From: Actinomycetes bacterium
Lineage (GTDB): Bacteria > Actinomycetota > Acidimicrobiia > Acidimicrobiales > JAMCPL01
Assembly: GCA_021816935.1 (NCBI GenBank)
Contig: JAKAWR010000010.1
Location: 1 to 64,000 of the forward strand
DNA length: 64,000 nt
Direction: 5' to 3'
Position 1 is the first letter of the stretch; every line of letters starts with the position of its first letter. This document shows positions 16,566-24,826 of this stretch, in pieces. The notes below the pieces were generated by a model. That model was not told the DNA's origin. It saw only the letters and a program-made list of their open reading frames with translations, and did not search any database. Both the position numbers and the translations under genes were made by a program.

Positions 16566-18077
16566 GTGATCAGGCTCCACAATACGGCCTCCGGGAAGGT
16601 CGAACCTGTCGTTCCTCGGGACGCAGACAGTATATCCATGTATGTCTGCGGTCCCACAGTTTACGGGGAGCCTCACCTGGGCCACGGGCGCTTCGCTCTG
16701 GTATTCGACGTCCTGCGGCGCTATCTGGAGTTCTCCGGACTTACCGTCCACCATGTGTCGAACATCACCGACGTTGACGACAAGATCATCGCCAGGGCGG
16801 CTTCGGAGGGCGTCACCGAGGTGGATATCGCCGCCCGATATGAGAAGTCCTGGTGGGACGCGATGGACGCGCTGGGGGTTCTGCGGCCCGCCGAGGCACC
16901 ACATGCCACGGACTACGTCGAAGACATGGTAGAGGCAGTGGCGGGGATGCTTGCGAGCGGAAGCGCATACGAGACTTCCGACGGGGTGTACCTTTCCGTC
17001 GACGCAGTCGAAGGATACGGCCTGCTGGCACGCCAGCCGCTCGACACGTTGCGGGCGGGAGCGCGTGTCGAGGCGGGCGGGGAGAAGCGCTCCCCGATGG
17101 ATTTTGCCCTTTGGAAGCGGGCGAAACCAGGCGAGCCGGTGTGGCCGGCGCCGTTCGGGGAGGGGAGGCCCGGCTGGCATACCGAGTGTGTCGTGATGTC
17201 CCTGGACCTGCTGGGCGAGGGGTTCGATATCCACGGGGGAGGGATCGATCTGGCCTTTCCCCATCACGAGAACGAGAGGGCGCAGGCTTCGGCTCTCGGG
17301 CGGCCGCTCGCCAGGCACTGGGTGCACAACGGCTGGGTCACCGTCGGCGGGGAGAAGATGGCGAAATCCCTCGGCAACTACACATCGCTCGACGATCTGT
17401 TAGCACGCTCCGACCCCAGGTCATACAGACTGCTCGTTCTCCGGTCGCACTATCGCCAGCCTCTCGAGGTCACGGTTCGTACCACAAAGGACGCAGCAGA
17501 AGCGCTCGGAAGGCTGGACGCCCTGTCGCGAAGGTTCGGTGCGGCGGGCTGGCTGGAGGGCGAAGTGAGGCAAAGGGCGGGCGTGGATCAAAAAGCCGCG
17601 GGCGAGCTGGGGCTGGACGCGGCAGCGATTGCTTCGTTCTGCAGTCGGATGGACGACGACCTGGATACTCCTGCTGCGCTCGCAGGCGTTTTCGAGGTGG
17701 TGCGGCAGGCCCATGTAGCAGGGGACCGGGGTGAGACCCAACGCGGCGAGCAACTCGCGCATACCGCGGACTGGTTGTGCGCAGCGCTCGGACTCCGGCT
17801 CGAGGCGGGAGCAGGCGGGGCTTGGGTACCGGTACGCGGGGGAGCGGAGGCAGCCGGTGGGGGAGCGCATGCGGGCGAGGTGGGAACGGAGAGGGGCACT
17901 GAGGCGAGCACCTATGGGTCGGGTCCCGACGAGGAGGTACTCGCACTCGTCGAGGAGCGTGACCGGGCTCGGGCAGAGCGCGACTGGTCACGGGCCGATG
18001 CGCTGAGGGACGAGCTCGCAGTGGCGGGATGGACCGTCGAGGACACTCCCCAGGGCACGAAAATCCGAAGAACCTGA
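16566..18077 (+). CDS. cysS: Cysteinyl-tRNA synthetase
   Basis: About 503 aa. Charges tRNA-Cys; class Ia. The zinc-site Cys in MYVCGPTVYGEPHLGHGR (with HLGH as the HIGH motif), the second Cys in GWHTECVVMS and the His pair in LAFPHHENERAQA are present. KMSKS appears as EKMAKSLGNY. The TVNITDVDDK-like HVSNITDVDDKIIARA segment is intact. A 40-residue Gly/Ala/Glu insertion (after LCAALGL) interrupts the C-terminal domain before the terminal RDRARAERDWSRADALRDEL helix. The frame opens at TTG 16560; GTG 16566 is preferred because TACCTT (16552-16557) lies 8 nt upstream of it. MshC-type cysteine ligase was considered; the full-length C-terminal anticodon domain favours CysS. Confidence 0.95.
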   Translation: MIRLHNTASGKVEPVVPRDADSISMYVCGPTVYGEPHLGHGRFALVFDVLRRYLEFSGLTVHHVSNITDVDDKIIARAASEGVTEVDIAARYEKSWWDAMDALGVLRPAEAPHATDYVEDMVEAVAGMLASGSAYETSDGVYLSVDAVEGYGLLARQPLDTLRAGARVEAGGEKRSPMDFALWKRAKPGEPVWPAPFGEGRPGWHTECVVMSLDLLGEGFDIHGGGIDLAFPHHENERAQASALGRPLARHWVHNGWVTVGGEKMAKSLGNYTSLDDLLARSDPRSYRLLVLRSHYRQPLEVTVRTTKDAAEALGRLDALSRRFGAAGWLEGEVRQRAGVDQKAAGELGLDAAAIASFCSRMDDDLDTPAALAGVFEVVRQAHVAGDRGETQRGEQLAHTADWLCAALGLRLEAGAGGAWVPVRGGAEAAGGGAHAGEVGTERGTEASTYGSGPDEEVLALVEERDRARAERDWSRADALRDELAVAGWTVEDTPQGTKIRRT

Positions 18078-18089
18078 TCACTCCCAGCC

Positions 18090-18245
18090 TTAGCGGAGCC
18101 GCCGGAGTTCCTCCGCCGACATGCCTACGATGGCCAAGACTTTCCGGACAGTCCCATTCGGCATGTCGAGTCCGGCGTGAACCGGAATCGAAAACGTGCG
18201 GCCGTCGGCGCGTCGCAACTTCCCACGCCAGGGGGTGGTCGAGAA
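18090..18245 (-). pseudogene. HicA-like toxin, C-terminal remnant
   Basis: The minus strand encodes GKLRRADGRTFSIPVHAGLD, then MPNGTVRKVLAIVGMSAEEL before TAA (18090-18092). This is the DGR-x-x-x-IPVHAG...GTxRxIxxxxGxS pattern of the HicA double-stranded RNA-binding-fold mRNA interferases. Upstream the frame continues as KTRASFSTTPWR, where family members have a GSH catalytic histidine; here the expected His is absent (ASF). No start codon precedes it before it enters the adjacent Cys-rich gene, and no HicB antitoxin is seen. Most likely an inactive, 5'-truncated toxin. Confidence 0.5.
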
Positions 18246-18276
18246 ACTCGCTCGCGTCTTGGCGCGGCGAGGTAGG

Positions 18277-18417
18277 TCAGTCGTTCGAGGGTGGCTCGAT
18301 CCGACGTGCGGTTTCGGCGACCGGTAGCTCCGAGCAGCAGCAGTGGTCGTCGGCGCACACGACGATGCGGACGCCTCGATCGACCACGCACTGGCAGCCA
18401 GCGCATCCCATCTCCAT
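18277..18417 (-). CDS. Small cysteine-rich protein, 46 aa
   Basis: A 46-residue frame with seven cysteines: MEMGCAGCQC at the start (Cys5, 8, 10), VVCADDHCCC in the middle (Cys21, 26, 27, 28), and a cysteine-free ETARRIEPPSND tail. Cys clusters of this density suggest metal binding, similar in size to metallothionein-like proteins, but no family was recognised. The ATG is preceded 8 nt upstream by TAGGCT, the leaderless -10 pattern recurrent in this window. It runs into the HicA remnant. A longer upstream extension of the frame exists but lacks protein-like character. Confidence 0.45.
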   Translation of the reverse strand: MEMGCAGCQCVVDRGVRIVVCADDHCCCSELPVAETARRIEPPSND

Positions 18418-18555
18418 CGGTTTAGAGCCTACTCGTCGAGACCGGTGTCGATTCGCGGATCGCGTCGCGGCCGGCGAGGATCGGGGGATGCAAGGCCCTG
18501 CCTGCCCGGAGGCGCGACATGCCCGGTCTTGGTCCTGAGATAGGTGGTAGGGAAC

Positions 18556-18696
18556 ATGAACATGAACGACCGTGCTCATGGTGGCTATTCTGGCATGATG
18601 GGCGAGGCGGATGCGGCCAGGTTCGGGTGGGATCGTCGCCCGGTTGTGCAACGCAGGGAAGGGATTGGATTTCGGGGCTACTATGGAGTAATATAG
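18556..18696 (+). CDS. Possible 46-aa small protein
   Basis: ATG at 18556 opens 46 codons: MNMNDRAHGGYSGMMGEADA, then a basic Gly/Tyr-rich half ending in FRGYYGVI, stop TAG 18694-18696. GGGA 3-6 nt upstream could be a weak ribosome binding site. The frame ends inside the predicted -10 of the following micro-ORF. Only composition supports it; it may be chance. Confidence 0.25.
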   Translation: MNMNDRAHGGYSGMMGEADAARFGWDRRPVVQRREGIGFRGYYGVI

Positions 18697-18802
18697 AAGC
18701 GTGGCGAAGACCAGGAAATGGAAAGGGCCGGGCAGTAGCATTTGGACGAGGCCGGTTGCAGATGGTCGAGACTGGAGGTTTCCACGTGGATATTGGGTTT
18801 GA
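18665..18802 (+). promoter_or_regulatory. Promoter and 33-codon leaderless micro-ORF overlapping the acyl-CoA dehydrogenase start
   Basis: TTGGAT (18665-18670), an 18-nt spacer and TAATAT (18689-18694) form a reasonable promoter. A GTG follows after 6 nt (18701) and opens a 33-codon frame ending at TGA 18800-18802. That frame overlaps the dehydrogenase start (18786) by 17 nt. It is a third case of a leaderless micro-ORF leading into a main gene. Confidence 0.4.
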
Positions 18803-19997
18803 GCTGAACGAAGAGCAGCTTCAGGTGCAGAAGTGGGTACATGACTTCGCCGAGAAGTCGATGCGCCCGGTTGCCGCGGAGTACGACGAGACGGAGGAGT
18901 TCCCCTGGCCCGTCGTGGAGGAGGCCGCGGACATCGGTCTTTACAGCTTCGATTTCCTGGCTAACACCTGGGCGGACGAGACGGGCGTAATGCTGCCGGT
19001 GGTCATGGAGGAGCTGTGCTGGGGAGATGCCGGCATAGCGCTTGCCATCATGGGGTCCACGCTTGCAGTGGCGGGGATCGTGGCGAACGGGACATCGGAG
19101 CAGGTGGGGGAGTGGGTCCCGCAATGCTACGGCGATCCCAAGAACTTGAAACTCGGGGCGTTCGCCGTATCGGAGCCCGATGCGGGATCCGATGTCGGCT
19201 CCCTGCGGACTCGGGCAGTCTACGACGAGGCGACAGACGAATGGGTCATCAACGGCACCAAGACGTGGATCACGAACGGCGGCATCGCGAACACGCATGT
19301 TGTGGTGGCATCGGTGGAGCCGGAGCTTGGCAGCCGCGGGCAGGCCAGCTTTGTCGTCCCGGAGGGGACGCCCGGGATCTCCCAGGGGGCGAAGTTCCAC
19401 AAGCTCGGCATCCGGGCTTCCCATACCGCGGAAGTGATCCTGTCGGAGTGCCGCGTTCCGGGTCGCTGCCTGCTGGGAGGGAAGGACAAGCTGGACGAGC
19501 GCCTAGCACGTGCCCGCGAGGGGAAGAGTTCTGGCAGGCAGGCCGCCCTGGCGACTTTCGAGTCGACGAGACCGGGTGTCGGGGCGCAGGCCGTCGGCAT
19601 CGCGAGGGCGGCGTACGAGTACGCCCTCGACTACGCCAAGCAGCGAAAGCAGTTCGGCAGAGCGATCATCGAGAACCAGGCTATCTCCTTCAAGCTTGCC
19701 GAGATGAGGATGAATATCGACGCCGCGAGACTCCTCGTGTGGCGGGCAGCTTGGATGGGCCGGAACAAGAAGACGTTCGAGGCGGGTGAAGGGTCGATGT
19801 CGAAGCTTTTCGGAAGCGAGACGGCTATCCGGGTTACCGAGCAGGCGATCCAGATCCTGGGCGGTGCCGGCTTCGTGAAGGACCATCCGGTCGAGCGTTG
19901 GTACCGGGACTCGAAGATTTTCACCATCTTCGAAGGAACGAGCGAGATCCAGCATCTGGTCGTTGCGCGAGCTATTTCGGGAATGCGCCTGCAGTAG
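18786..19997 (+). CDS. Acyl-CoA dehydrogenase
   Basis: 403 aa from the GTG at 18786, chosen because GGAGG lies 7 nt upstream and the protein then begins at the conserved DIGFELNEEQLQVQKW. The enzyme is an FAD-dependent flavoprotein that oxidises an acyl-CoA to the 2,3-enoyl-CoA. Signatures: FAVSEPDAGSDVGSLRTRA, WVINGTKTWITNGG, RKQFGRAIIENQAISFKLAEM, and the C-terminal FTIFEGTSEIQHLVVAR. The catalytic Glu is expected in the FEGTSEIQ region or near 250; the position was not resolved. A ten-residue insertion GKDKLDERLARAREGKSSGR interrupts the middle. It stands alone, downstream of a promoter and micro-ORF. Confidence 0.93.
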   Translation: MDIGFELNEEQLQVQKWVHDFAEKSMRPVAAEYDETEEFPWPVVEEAADIGLYSFDFLANTWADETGVMLPVVMEELCWGDAGIALAIMGSTLAVAGIVANGTSEQVGEWVPQCYGDPKNLKLGAFAVSEPDAGSDVGSLRTRAVYDEATDEWVINGTKTWITNGGIANTHVVVASVEPELGSRGQASFVVPEGTPGISQGAKFHKLGIRASHTAEVILSECRVPGRCLLGGKDKLDERLARAREGKSSGRQAALATFESTRPGVGAQAVGIARAAYEYALDYAKQRKQFGRAIIENQAISFKLAEMRMNIDAARLLVWRAAWMGRNKKTFEAGEGSMSKLFGSETAIRVTEQAIQILGGAGFVKDHPVERWYRDSKIFTIFEGTSEIQHLVVARAISGMRLQ

Positions 19998-20095
19998 CGA
20001 CCCGGTTGGCTCGGCCCGGCTCGGTGTCCGCCGGGTCTACTGGCGGTCGGTGGGTATCGGGCGTTTCCGTGGAAACGGAGAACAGGGATGACCGG

Positions 20096-20842
20096 TCAAC
20101 GGTAGGCTGAGAAGCCCGTAGCCTCAATCGAGCGGGCCAGGTCCATGCCGCCGCCGTCCACGATCCTGCCATGCACCATGATGTGGACGCGCCGGGGGTT
20201 CAGCTCTTCAAGGATTCGCGTACGGTGGGTGACCACCAGGACGGCCATGTTGTTCTCGAGGACCAGTTCGCGTAGGCGCCGGGTTACGGCTCGGATCCCG
20301 TCGATGTCGAGCCCTGAGTCGATCTCGTCGAGAATTGCGAGTCGCGGTGCCAGCATGGACATCTGCACCACCTCGCTGCGTTTCTGTTCGCCACCCGATA
20401 GATCGACGTTGAGGGCGCGGGAGAGGAGGGCCATGTCGAGGCCGGCACGCTGAGCTTCTGCGGAAATCATCACTTCGGGGGAAGTGGCGTGAGGCTTGTC
20501 GGGTGAGCGCAGGCTCACGGCGGCCGCAATGGCTTCCCGGAGTGGTACGCCCGGAACCGGGGTCGACTGCTGGGGAGCGAGGAAAACCCCGAGCCGGGCA
20601 CGCTGCCACGTCGCCAAGCCTTCCAGATCGACGCCAGCAAAACTGACGCTGCCCGACTGGATTTCGTAACCCGGGTGTCCCATGACGACATGGGCGAATG
20701 TCGATTTCCCTGACCCGTTCGGTCCTAGCAGAGCATGAACGGAACCCTCTTCGAGCTCTAGATCCAAGCCGTCGAGGATCGGGCCACTTCCGGGAGGCGC
20801 GCCCGAGGCGGCCGCGACGAGCGAGCGGATGGCGAGAAGCAT
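20096..20842 (-). CDS. sufC: SufC-like ABC ATPase, second copy in the SUF operon
   Basis: 248 aa from ATG 20842, whose ATGA overlaps the Rieske stop. It has complete ATPase motifs: LLGPNGSGKSTFAHVVMG (Walker A), DLSGGEQKRSEVVQM (signature), and LAILDEIDSGLDIDGIRAVT (Walker B with the SufC-specific DSGLDID). VMGHPGYEIQSGSVSF and QVSTPVPGVPLREA-like text place it in the SufC subfamily rather than transporters. The operon also holds another complete SufC (24823-25566), which is about the same length. It is the last gene of the operon. Whether the two ATPases form homo- or heterodimers with SufD cannot be inferred. Confidence 0.88.
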   Translation of the reverse strand: MLLAIRSLVAAASGAPPGSGPILDGLDLELEEGSVHALLGPNGSGKSTFAHVVMGHPGYEIQSGSVSFAGVDLEGLATWQRARLGVFLAPQQSTPVPGVPLREAIAAAVSLRSPDKPHATSPEVMISAEAQRAGLDMALLSRALNVDLSGGEQKRSEVVQMSMLAPRLAILDEIDSGLDIDGIRAVTRRLRELVLENNMAVLVVTHRTRILEELNPRRVHIMVHGRIVDGGGMDLARSIEATGFSAYR

Positions 20843-21174
20843 CACGCCCAGTCCGCTATGCCGACCCGCCCACCTTTGATCTCCACCCTGTAAGCCTGCA
20901 CCGGCTTCGTGGCGGGGAGCGAGAGCGCTTCGCCGGTGGCGAGACCGAAAGAGGAACCGTGCTTCGGGCATTCGATGGATTGCTCATCCGCGTTTACCAA
21001 CCCCTCGGACAGCGAGTAGTCCTGGTGGCTACAGCGATCGTCGAGGGCGTATACCGTATCTCCTATCCTCACGACGCAGATGCGCCGTCCGTCGGCATCG
21101 AACCGGTGGGGCTCACCGTCGGCCAGATCGGCAAGATTACACAGGCTCACAGGCTCACCTCGGTTACTCTCCAC
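20842..21174 (-). CDS. Rieske-type [2Fe-2S] ferredoxin of the SUF operon
   Basis: 110 aa, GTG start, overlapping the sufD stop by 11 nt. The cluster ligands are Cys48-X-His50 (RCSHQDYSLSEG) and Cys69-X2-His72 (IECPKHGSSFGLATGE), the standard CxH...CxxH arrangement. This is the soluble dioxygenase-ferredoxin type rather than the membrane-anchored bc1 subunit. Rieske ferredoxins inside suf operons are known in actinobacteria; an electron-donor role for cluster assembly is plausible but unproven. Confidence 0.93.
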   Translation of the reverse strand: MESNRGEPVSLCNLADLADGEPHRFDADGRRICVVRIGDTVYALDDRCSHQDYSLSEGLVNADEQSIECPKHGSSFGLATGEALSLPATKPVQAYRVEIKGGRVGIADWA

Positions 21175-22813
21175 CGCTTGACATGCCGGTCACTTGGCGT
21201 CCCTGTCCAGTGGCGTTGACGGGAGCATCCGATCCAGCTTCGCCACCGCCTGCGTCGCCAGCCGCCTGCGTCGCCGCAGGTTGGCTGGGCCCGGTGTGGC
21301 GCTCCACTTTCGCCTGCAGCCACTCGCCGATGCCGCTCACGGGCGACCTGCCCACAATCTCACGGAAAAACCCTGTGACCACAAGCCTTCTTGCTTCGTC
21401 AGGATGAATGCCCCTCGTTTCGAGGTAGTAAACCTGGTCGGGATCGATCGGCCCGATGCTCGAAGCGTGGCTGCATTTGACGTCGTTTTCCTGTATGTCC
21501 AGGTTGGGTACCGAGTCGGCACGCGCTCCATCGGAGAGGATGAGGTTGCGATTGGTCTGGAAGGCATCAGACTTCACGGCGCCGTTGAGGACCCTGATGA
21601 GGCCGCTGTACACCGACCGTGCCTCTCCGCCGACGGCGCCCTGGAAGAGCAGGTTGCTCTTGGTGTGCGATCCGCCATGCTGCTGAACCGTGCGCATGTC
21701 GTGAACCTGACTGCCATTCCCGAAATACAGCGCGAGCAGTTCTGACGAGCTGCCGCGGCCGGCGAGCATGGATTCTGTTACCAGCCTGGCGTACCGGCCC
21801 CCCAGCGAGATGGAGAGGGAACTCAGCTTCGCATCAGCCTGCACGCAGCTCGCAAGCCTGCCGACTTGCCAGTAGTCTCCCGGTAGGATCTGCAGGCCCA
21901 CATACCCAAGGGTCGCCCCTTCGCCCAGGTACTGATAGGTGGCCGGTAGAACGACAGACCTCGACCCGGCACCGTCGCCGGTCCCGGATGCGCCTTCCCT
22001 GCTTTCCCCAGCGTTGAGAGTGGTTGCCTCCATGGCTATCTCGATGACACTTGCACGAGAGGATGCTCCGAGCTCGATTGCCAGCGTTGTAATTGTCACG
22101 GGAACATCGTCAGCGGTGCTATCGTCTGGGGCGTTCTTGTTGCTTGCCCGCTGTCCGGTGACGAGCTGGAGAACCGCGATGGGTTTGTCGATTTCGGTAC
22201 CCTCGGGAACGGCGATCAGAACCGGTCCTGGATCGAACGCATCGTGAAGCGCGGTGAAAAGGTCAGGCCATTCGGGCGGCGGCATTTCTTTCAACGCTGC
22301 GGGCTCGGTCGCGAGGTATCGCGCCGAGAAGGCGGTCGGTACGTCTCCGGCACCAAGGAGATCTGCTGAGGGCTGGGTGCATGTAGCGACACCGATGGCC
22401 GGCGGGCCGTCTTCGGGAACCTCAATCGAGGCCAGGCGCCCGTCCCTGATGACGATCGTGATCGACGGGGATATCCCGAACTTGCGTACCAGGTCTGTCA
22501 CCGGAGTGAAAGGCGGCGATGCTCCTGGCGGGGACGTTGCAGGCTCGGTGGCTCTCAACGGTGACGTTCCCGGAAGGGATGTACCGGGAAGGGATGGCGG
22601 CGCCAGGAGGCCGAAATCGAGAGCGTCTATGCCCGAGTAACGCCAGTTCTCGTCGGCGTCCGAGGGAGGGTCCGATGTCGCAAGCAGGTCCAGCGCGCCA
22701 ATGCGGCGTGCGGTGAGCCATGCAGGACCCGCCAGTCCGGTGGATCGTTCCTTTGTGAAGCGGTTCAGCTCGACTGCCGGATCTCCTCGATACCCTGAGC
22801 AAGCGCGTTCCAT
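21164..22813 (-). CDS. sufD: SufD-like Fe-S cluster assembly scaffold subunit
   Basis: About 549 aa. The C-terminal SufBD beta-helix core is recognisable: STYQYLGEGATLGYVGLQILP, MLAGRGSSSELLALYFGNGSQ, SNLLFQGAVGGEARSVYSGL, and ENDVKCSHASSIGPIDPDQVYYLETRGI. The KCSHA...GxID form, including the conserved His, is SufD-type; SufB would have a VEHEAT-type motif here. The N-terminal half is expanded with Pro/Ser/Thr repeats (SLPGTSLPGTSPL) and is longer than typical SufD (about 400-450 aa). The start is uncertain: ATG 22813 overlaps the sufU end by 49 nt. No SufB gene is in the window. Confidence 0.85.
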   Translation of the reverse strand: MERACSGYRGDPAVELNRFTKERSTGLAGPAWLTARRIGALDLLATSDPPSDADENWRYSGIDALDFGLLAPPSLPGTSLPGTSPLRATEPATSPPGASPPFTPVTDLVRKFGISPSITIVIRDGRLASIEVPEDGPPAIGVATCTQPSADLLGAGDVPTAFSARYLATEPAALKEMPPPEWPDLFTALHDAFDPGPVLIAVPEGTEIDKPIAVLQLVTGQRASNKNAPDDSTADDVPVTITTLAIELGASSRASVIEIAMEATTLNAGESREGASGTGDGAGSRSVVLPATYQYLGEGATLGYVGLQILPGDYWQVGRLASCVQADAKLSSLSISLGGRYARLVTESMLAGRGSSSELLALYFGNGSQVHDMRTVQQHGGSHTKSNLLFQGAVGGEARSVYSGLIRVLNGAVKSDAFQTNRNLILSDGARADSVPNLDIQENDVKCSHASSIGPIDPDQVYYLETRGIHPDEARRLVVTGFFREIVGRSPVSGIGEWLQAKVERHTGPSQPAATQAAGDAGGGEAGSDAPVNATGQGRQVTGMSSGGE

Positions 22814-23463
22814 GAAAGCACGGCGCACTTGATCCTGACGGGGAACCTGACGACACCCTGGAGTGCGGCCAGTTCTCCTAGGGAATCCAGATCCATTAGG
22901 GACCGGTCACCGCCGCTTGGTGGAGCGTTACCCTCTCCAGACCTCTCGCCGCGGGGTGTTGCGGTACCGTCGGCCCCACCACCGGCCCCCGAGCGGCTGT
23001 TCGCAATGGCCGTATCCTCAGCCCCGCCAGCAGACTCCCCGGGTCCGGCACCGGCATCGCGGCCGCCGCCGCCCCCATCGCCCTCTGTCCTGTCCCCATC
23101 GCCGCCTGTTCCGTCACCCTCTCCGGCGCCGACGTCACTTGACAGTGAAGCTTCGTGGATCGACATCATCGCCTTGAACCCTGCGATCAGGGAGTTGATC
23201 TCCTCCAGGGTCCGGCCCTTGACGGCTGCGGACATGAGCGACGCCGCCGATTGGCTGATCGAGCACCCCTGGCCACTGGTCTTGATGTCGGCCAGCCTGC
23301 CGCCGTCGATCTGGAGGTAGAGCGTCACTTCGTCGCCGCAGAGGGGGTTGAACGCTTCGACGGCGTGTGCTGGCGGCGTGGGCAGCGTCCCCCGGTTGCG
23401 GGGGCTCCGGTAGTGGTCGAGGACAATCTCCCTGTAAAGGTCCTCCAGGCCCGAAACACTCAT
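22765..23463 (-). CDS. sufU: SufU-type Fe-S assembly protein with a large Gly-rich insertion
   Basis: 232 aa from ATG 23463. SufU accepts sulfur from SufS via a zinc-bound cysteine. The three Cys are present: Cys42 in FNPLCGDEV (with Asp44), Cys67 in SGQGCSISQSAAS, and Cys213 in RIKCAVLSWNAL. Typical SufU is about 150 aa; this one has an extra 75-80 residues (about 110-188) of Gly/Asp/Ala/Ser low complexity between the two lobes of the fold. The two halves remain in one frame, so the insertion is a genuine extension rather than a frameshift. It follows sufS by 7 nt and is translationally linked to sufD. Confidence 0.92.
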   Translation of the reverse strand: MSVSGLEDLYREIVLDHYRSPRNRGTLPTPPAHAVEAFNPLCGDEVTLYLQIDGGRLADIKTSGQGCSISQSAASLMSAAVKGRTLEEINSLIAGFKAMMSIHEASLSSDVGAGEGDGTGGDGDRTEGDGGGGGRDAGAGPGESAGGAEDTAIANSRSGAGGGADGTATPRGERSGEGNAPPSGGDRSLMDLDSLGELAALQGVVRFPVRIKCAVLSWNALAQGIEEIRQSS

Positions 23464-23470
23464 CTGGCTA

Positions 23471-24826
23471 TCACCCGAACAGTTTAGCCGCTCGTTCCAG
23501 AGCGTCACCGAGAGCGTCGATGTCGGATTCGTCGTTGTACAGGTACATTGAGGCCCGGGCGGTGGCGCCCACCCCCAGACGGCGCATGAGCGGTTTGGCG
23601 CAGTGGTGGCCCGCTCTCACGCAGATTCCGCTGTCTGCGAGAACCTGCGCCACATCGTGCGGGTGCACGCCCGGCAGGGCAAGCGACAATACGGCTCCGG
23701 CTTCGGGGTCGAGAGGGTGCATGATCTCTATCCCGGCCCCAAGGCGCGCCGTAAGGGCCGATACGGCGTACTCTGTCAGCGCCCTGCCGTGCGCCTGAAT
23801 ACGATCCATTCCGAGCGCTTCAAGGTAGCGGATAGCTGCGCCGAGCCCAACGGCTTCCGCAATCGGCGGGGTGCCCGCCTCGAAGCGAGTGGGTATATCG
23901 GCGGGGACGATCCCCTCGAAGCGGACGTCGCGGATCATGCCGCCCCCACCCATAAACGGGGGCATCGAGTCGAGCAGCTCGGCGCGTCCCCATAGGACGC
24001 CGATGCCGGTGGGGCCCAGCATCTTGTGACCCGAGAAAGCCAGGAAGTCGCACCCCAGGTCTCTTACGTCGACAGGGGAGTGCGGGACGAGCTGAGCACC
24101 GTCGGCGAGCACCAGAGCCCCGGCAGCGTGGGCGGCATCCGCGATCCGGCGGAACGGTGGAACCGTACCCAGGACGTTCGACATGAGCGTGCATGCCACG
24201 AGCTTCGCCCCGTCCAGCAACTCGTCGAGCGAGGTGAGGTCGAGTTCGTAATCATCTCCCAGGGGGATGATCCGCAGCTCGATGCCGCGTGACTCGTGAA
24301 GGTTGATCCAGGGAACGATGTTGGCGTGGTGCTCCATCTCCGTTGCCACGACCACATCGCCTGGCTGAAGGTTCTGGTATCCCCAGGAAAACGAGACCAG
24401 GTTTATCGACTCCGTGGAGTTCTTCGTGAACACGACCTCCCGTTCCGGGTCGGTTGCGCCGATGAACCTGCCGGTCAAGGTCCGTGCCTCCTCGTAGAGC
24501 CGGTCCGCCTCGGAGGCCAGCCGGTAGAGGCCGCGGTGGACGTTCGCGTGGCTGGATTCGTAATAGGTAGACATCGCGTCGATGACCTGCCTGGGCTTTT
24601 GCGACGAGGAGGCCGAGTCGAGGTAGACGATTCGATCGCCGTCACCTGCGGCGGCGAGCACCGGGAAGTCGGACTTGATGTGATCTGTATCGAGAGAGTC
24701 CCGGCCCGCGTGAGCGTCCGGCCTGCCTGCTCCTCCCCGGCCGGTAGCGCCGCTTGCCCTGTCTGTTGCGGCTGTGCCCGGTGTGTCCGCCCCGCCCCAC
24801 CCGGCTGCCCAGCTCGCCGGGGTCAT
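23471..24826 (-). CDS. sufS: SufS-type cysteine desulfurase
   Basis: About 451 aa. A PLP enzyme that transfers sulfur from L-cysteine to SufU. The Schiff-base Lys is in FLAFSGHKMLGPTGIG (about residue 268), the cofactor Asp and Gln in LADGAQLVPH, the His preceding the aldimine in TEMEHHANIVPW, and the persulfide Cys in CVRAGHHCAKPLMRR (near 409). The group II length and HxxCAKP motif identify SufS/Csd rather than IscS/NifS. The ATG at 24826 overlaps the sufC stop in ATGA. The first 45 residues are a Gly/Ala-rich extension. Confidence 0.96.
   Translation of the reverse strand: MTPASWAAGWGGADTPGTAATDRASGATGRGGAGRPDAHAGRDSLDTDHIKSDFPVLAAAGDGDRIVYLDSASSSQKPRQVIDAMSTYYESSHANVHRGLYRLASEADRLYEEARTLTGRFIGATDPEREVVFTKNSTESINLVSFSWGYQNLQPGDVVVATEMEHHANIVPWINLHESRGIELRIIPLGDDYELDLTSLDELLDGAKLVACTLMSNVLGTVPPFRRIADAAHAAGALVLADGAQLVPHSPVDVRDLGCDFLAFSGHKMLGPTGIGVLWGRAELLDSMPPFMGGGGMIRDVRFEGIVPADIPTRFEAGTPPIAEAVGLGAAIRYLEALGMDRIQAHGRALTEYAVSALTARLGAGIEIMHPLDPEAGAVLSLALPGVHPHDVAQVLADSGICVRAGHHCAKPLMRRLGVGATARASMYLYNDESDIDALGDALERAAKLFG

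Noticed and set aside
16551-17327. 258-aa minus-strand frame opposite cysS
   Set aside because: Shadow of cysS, which has intact HIGH and KMSKS motifs.
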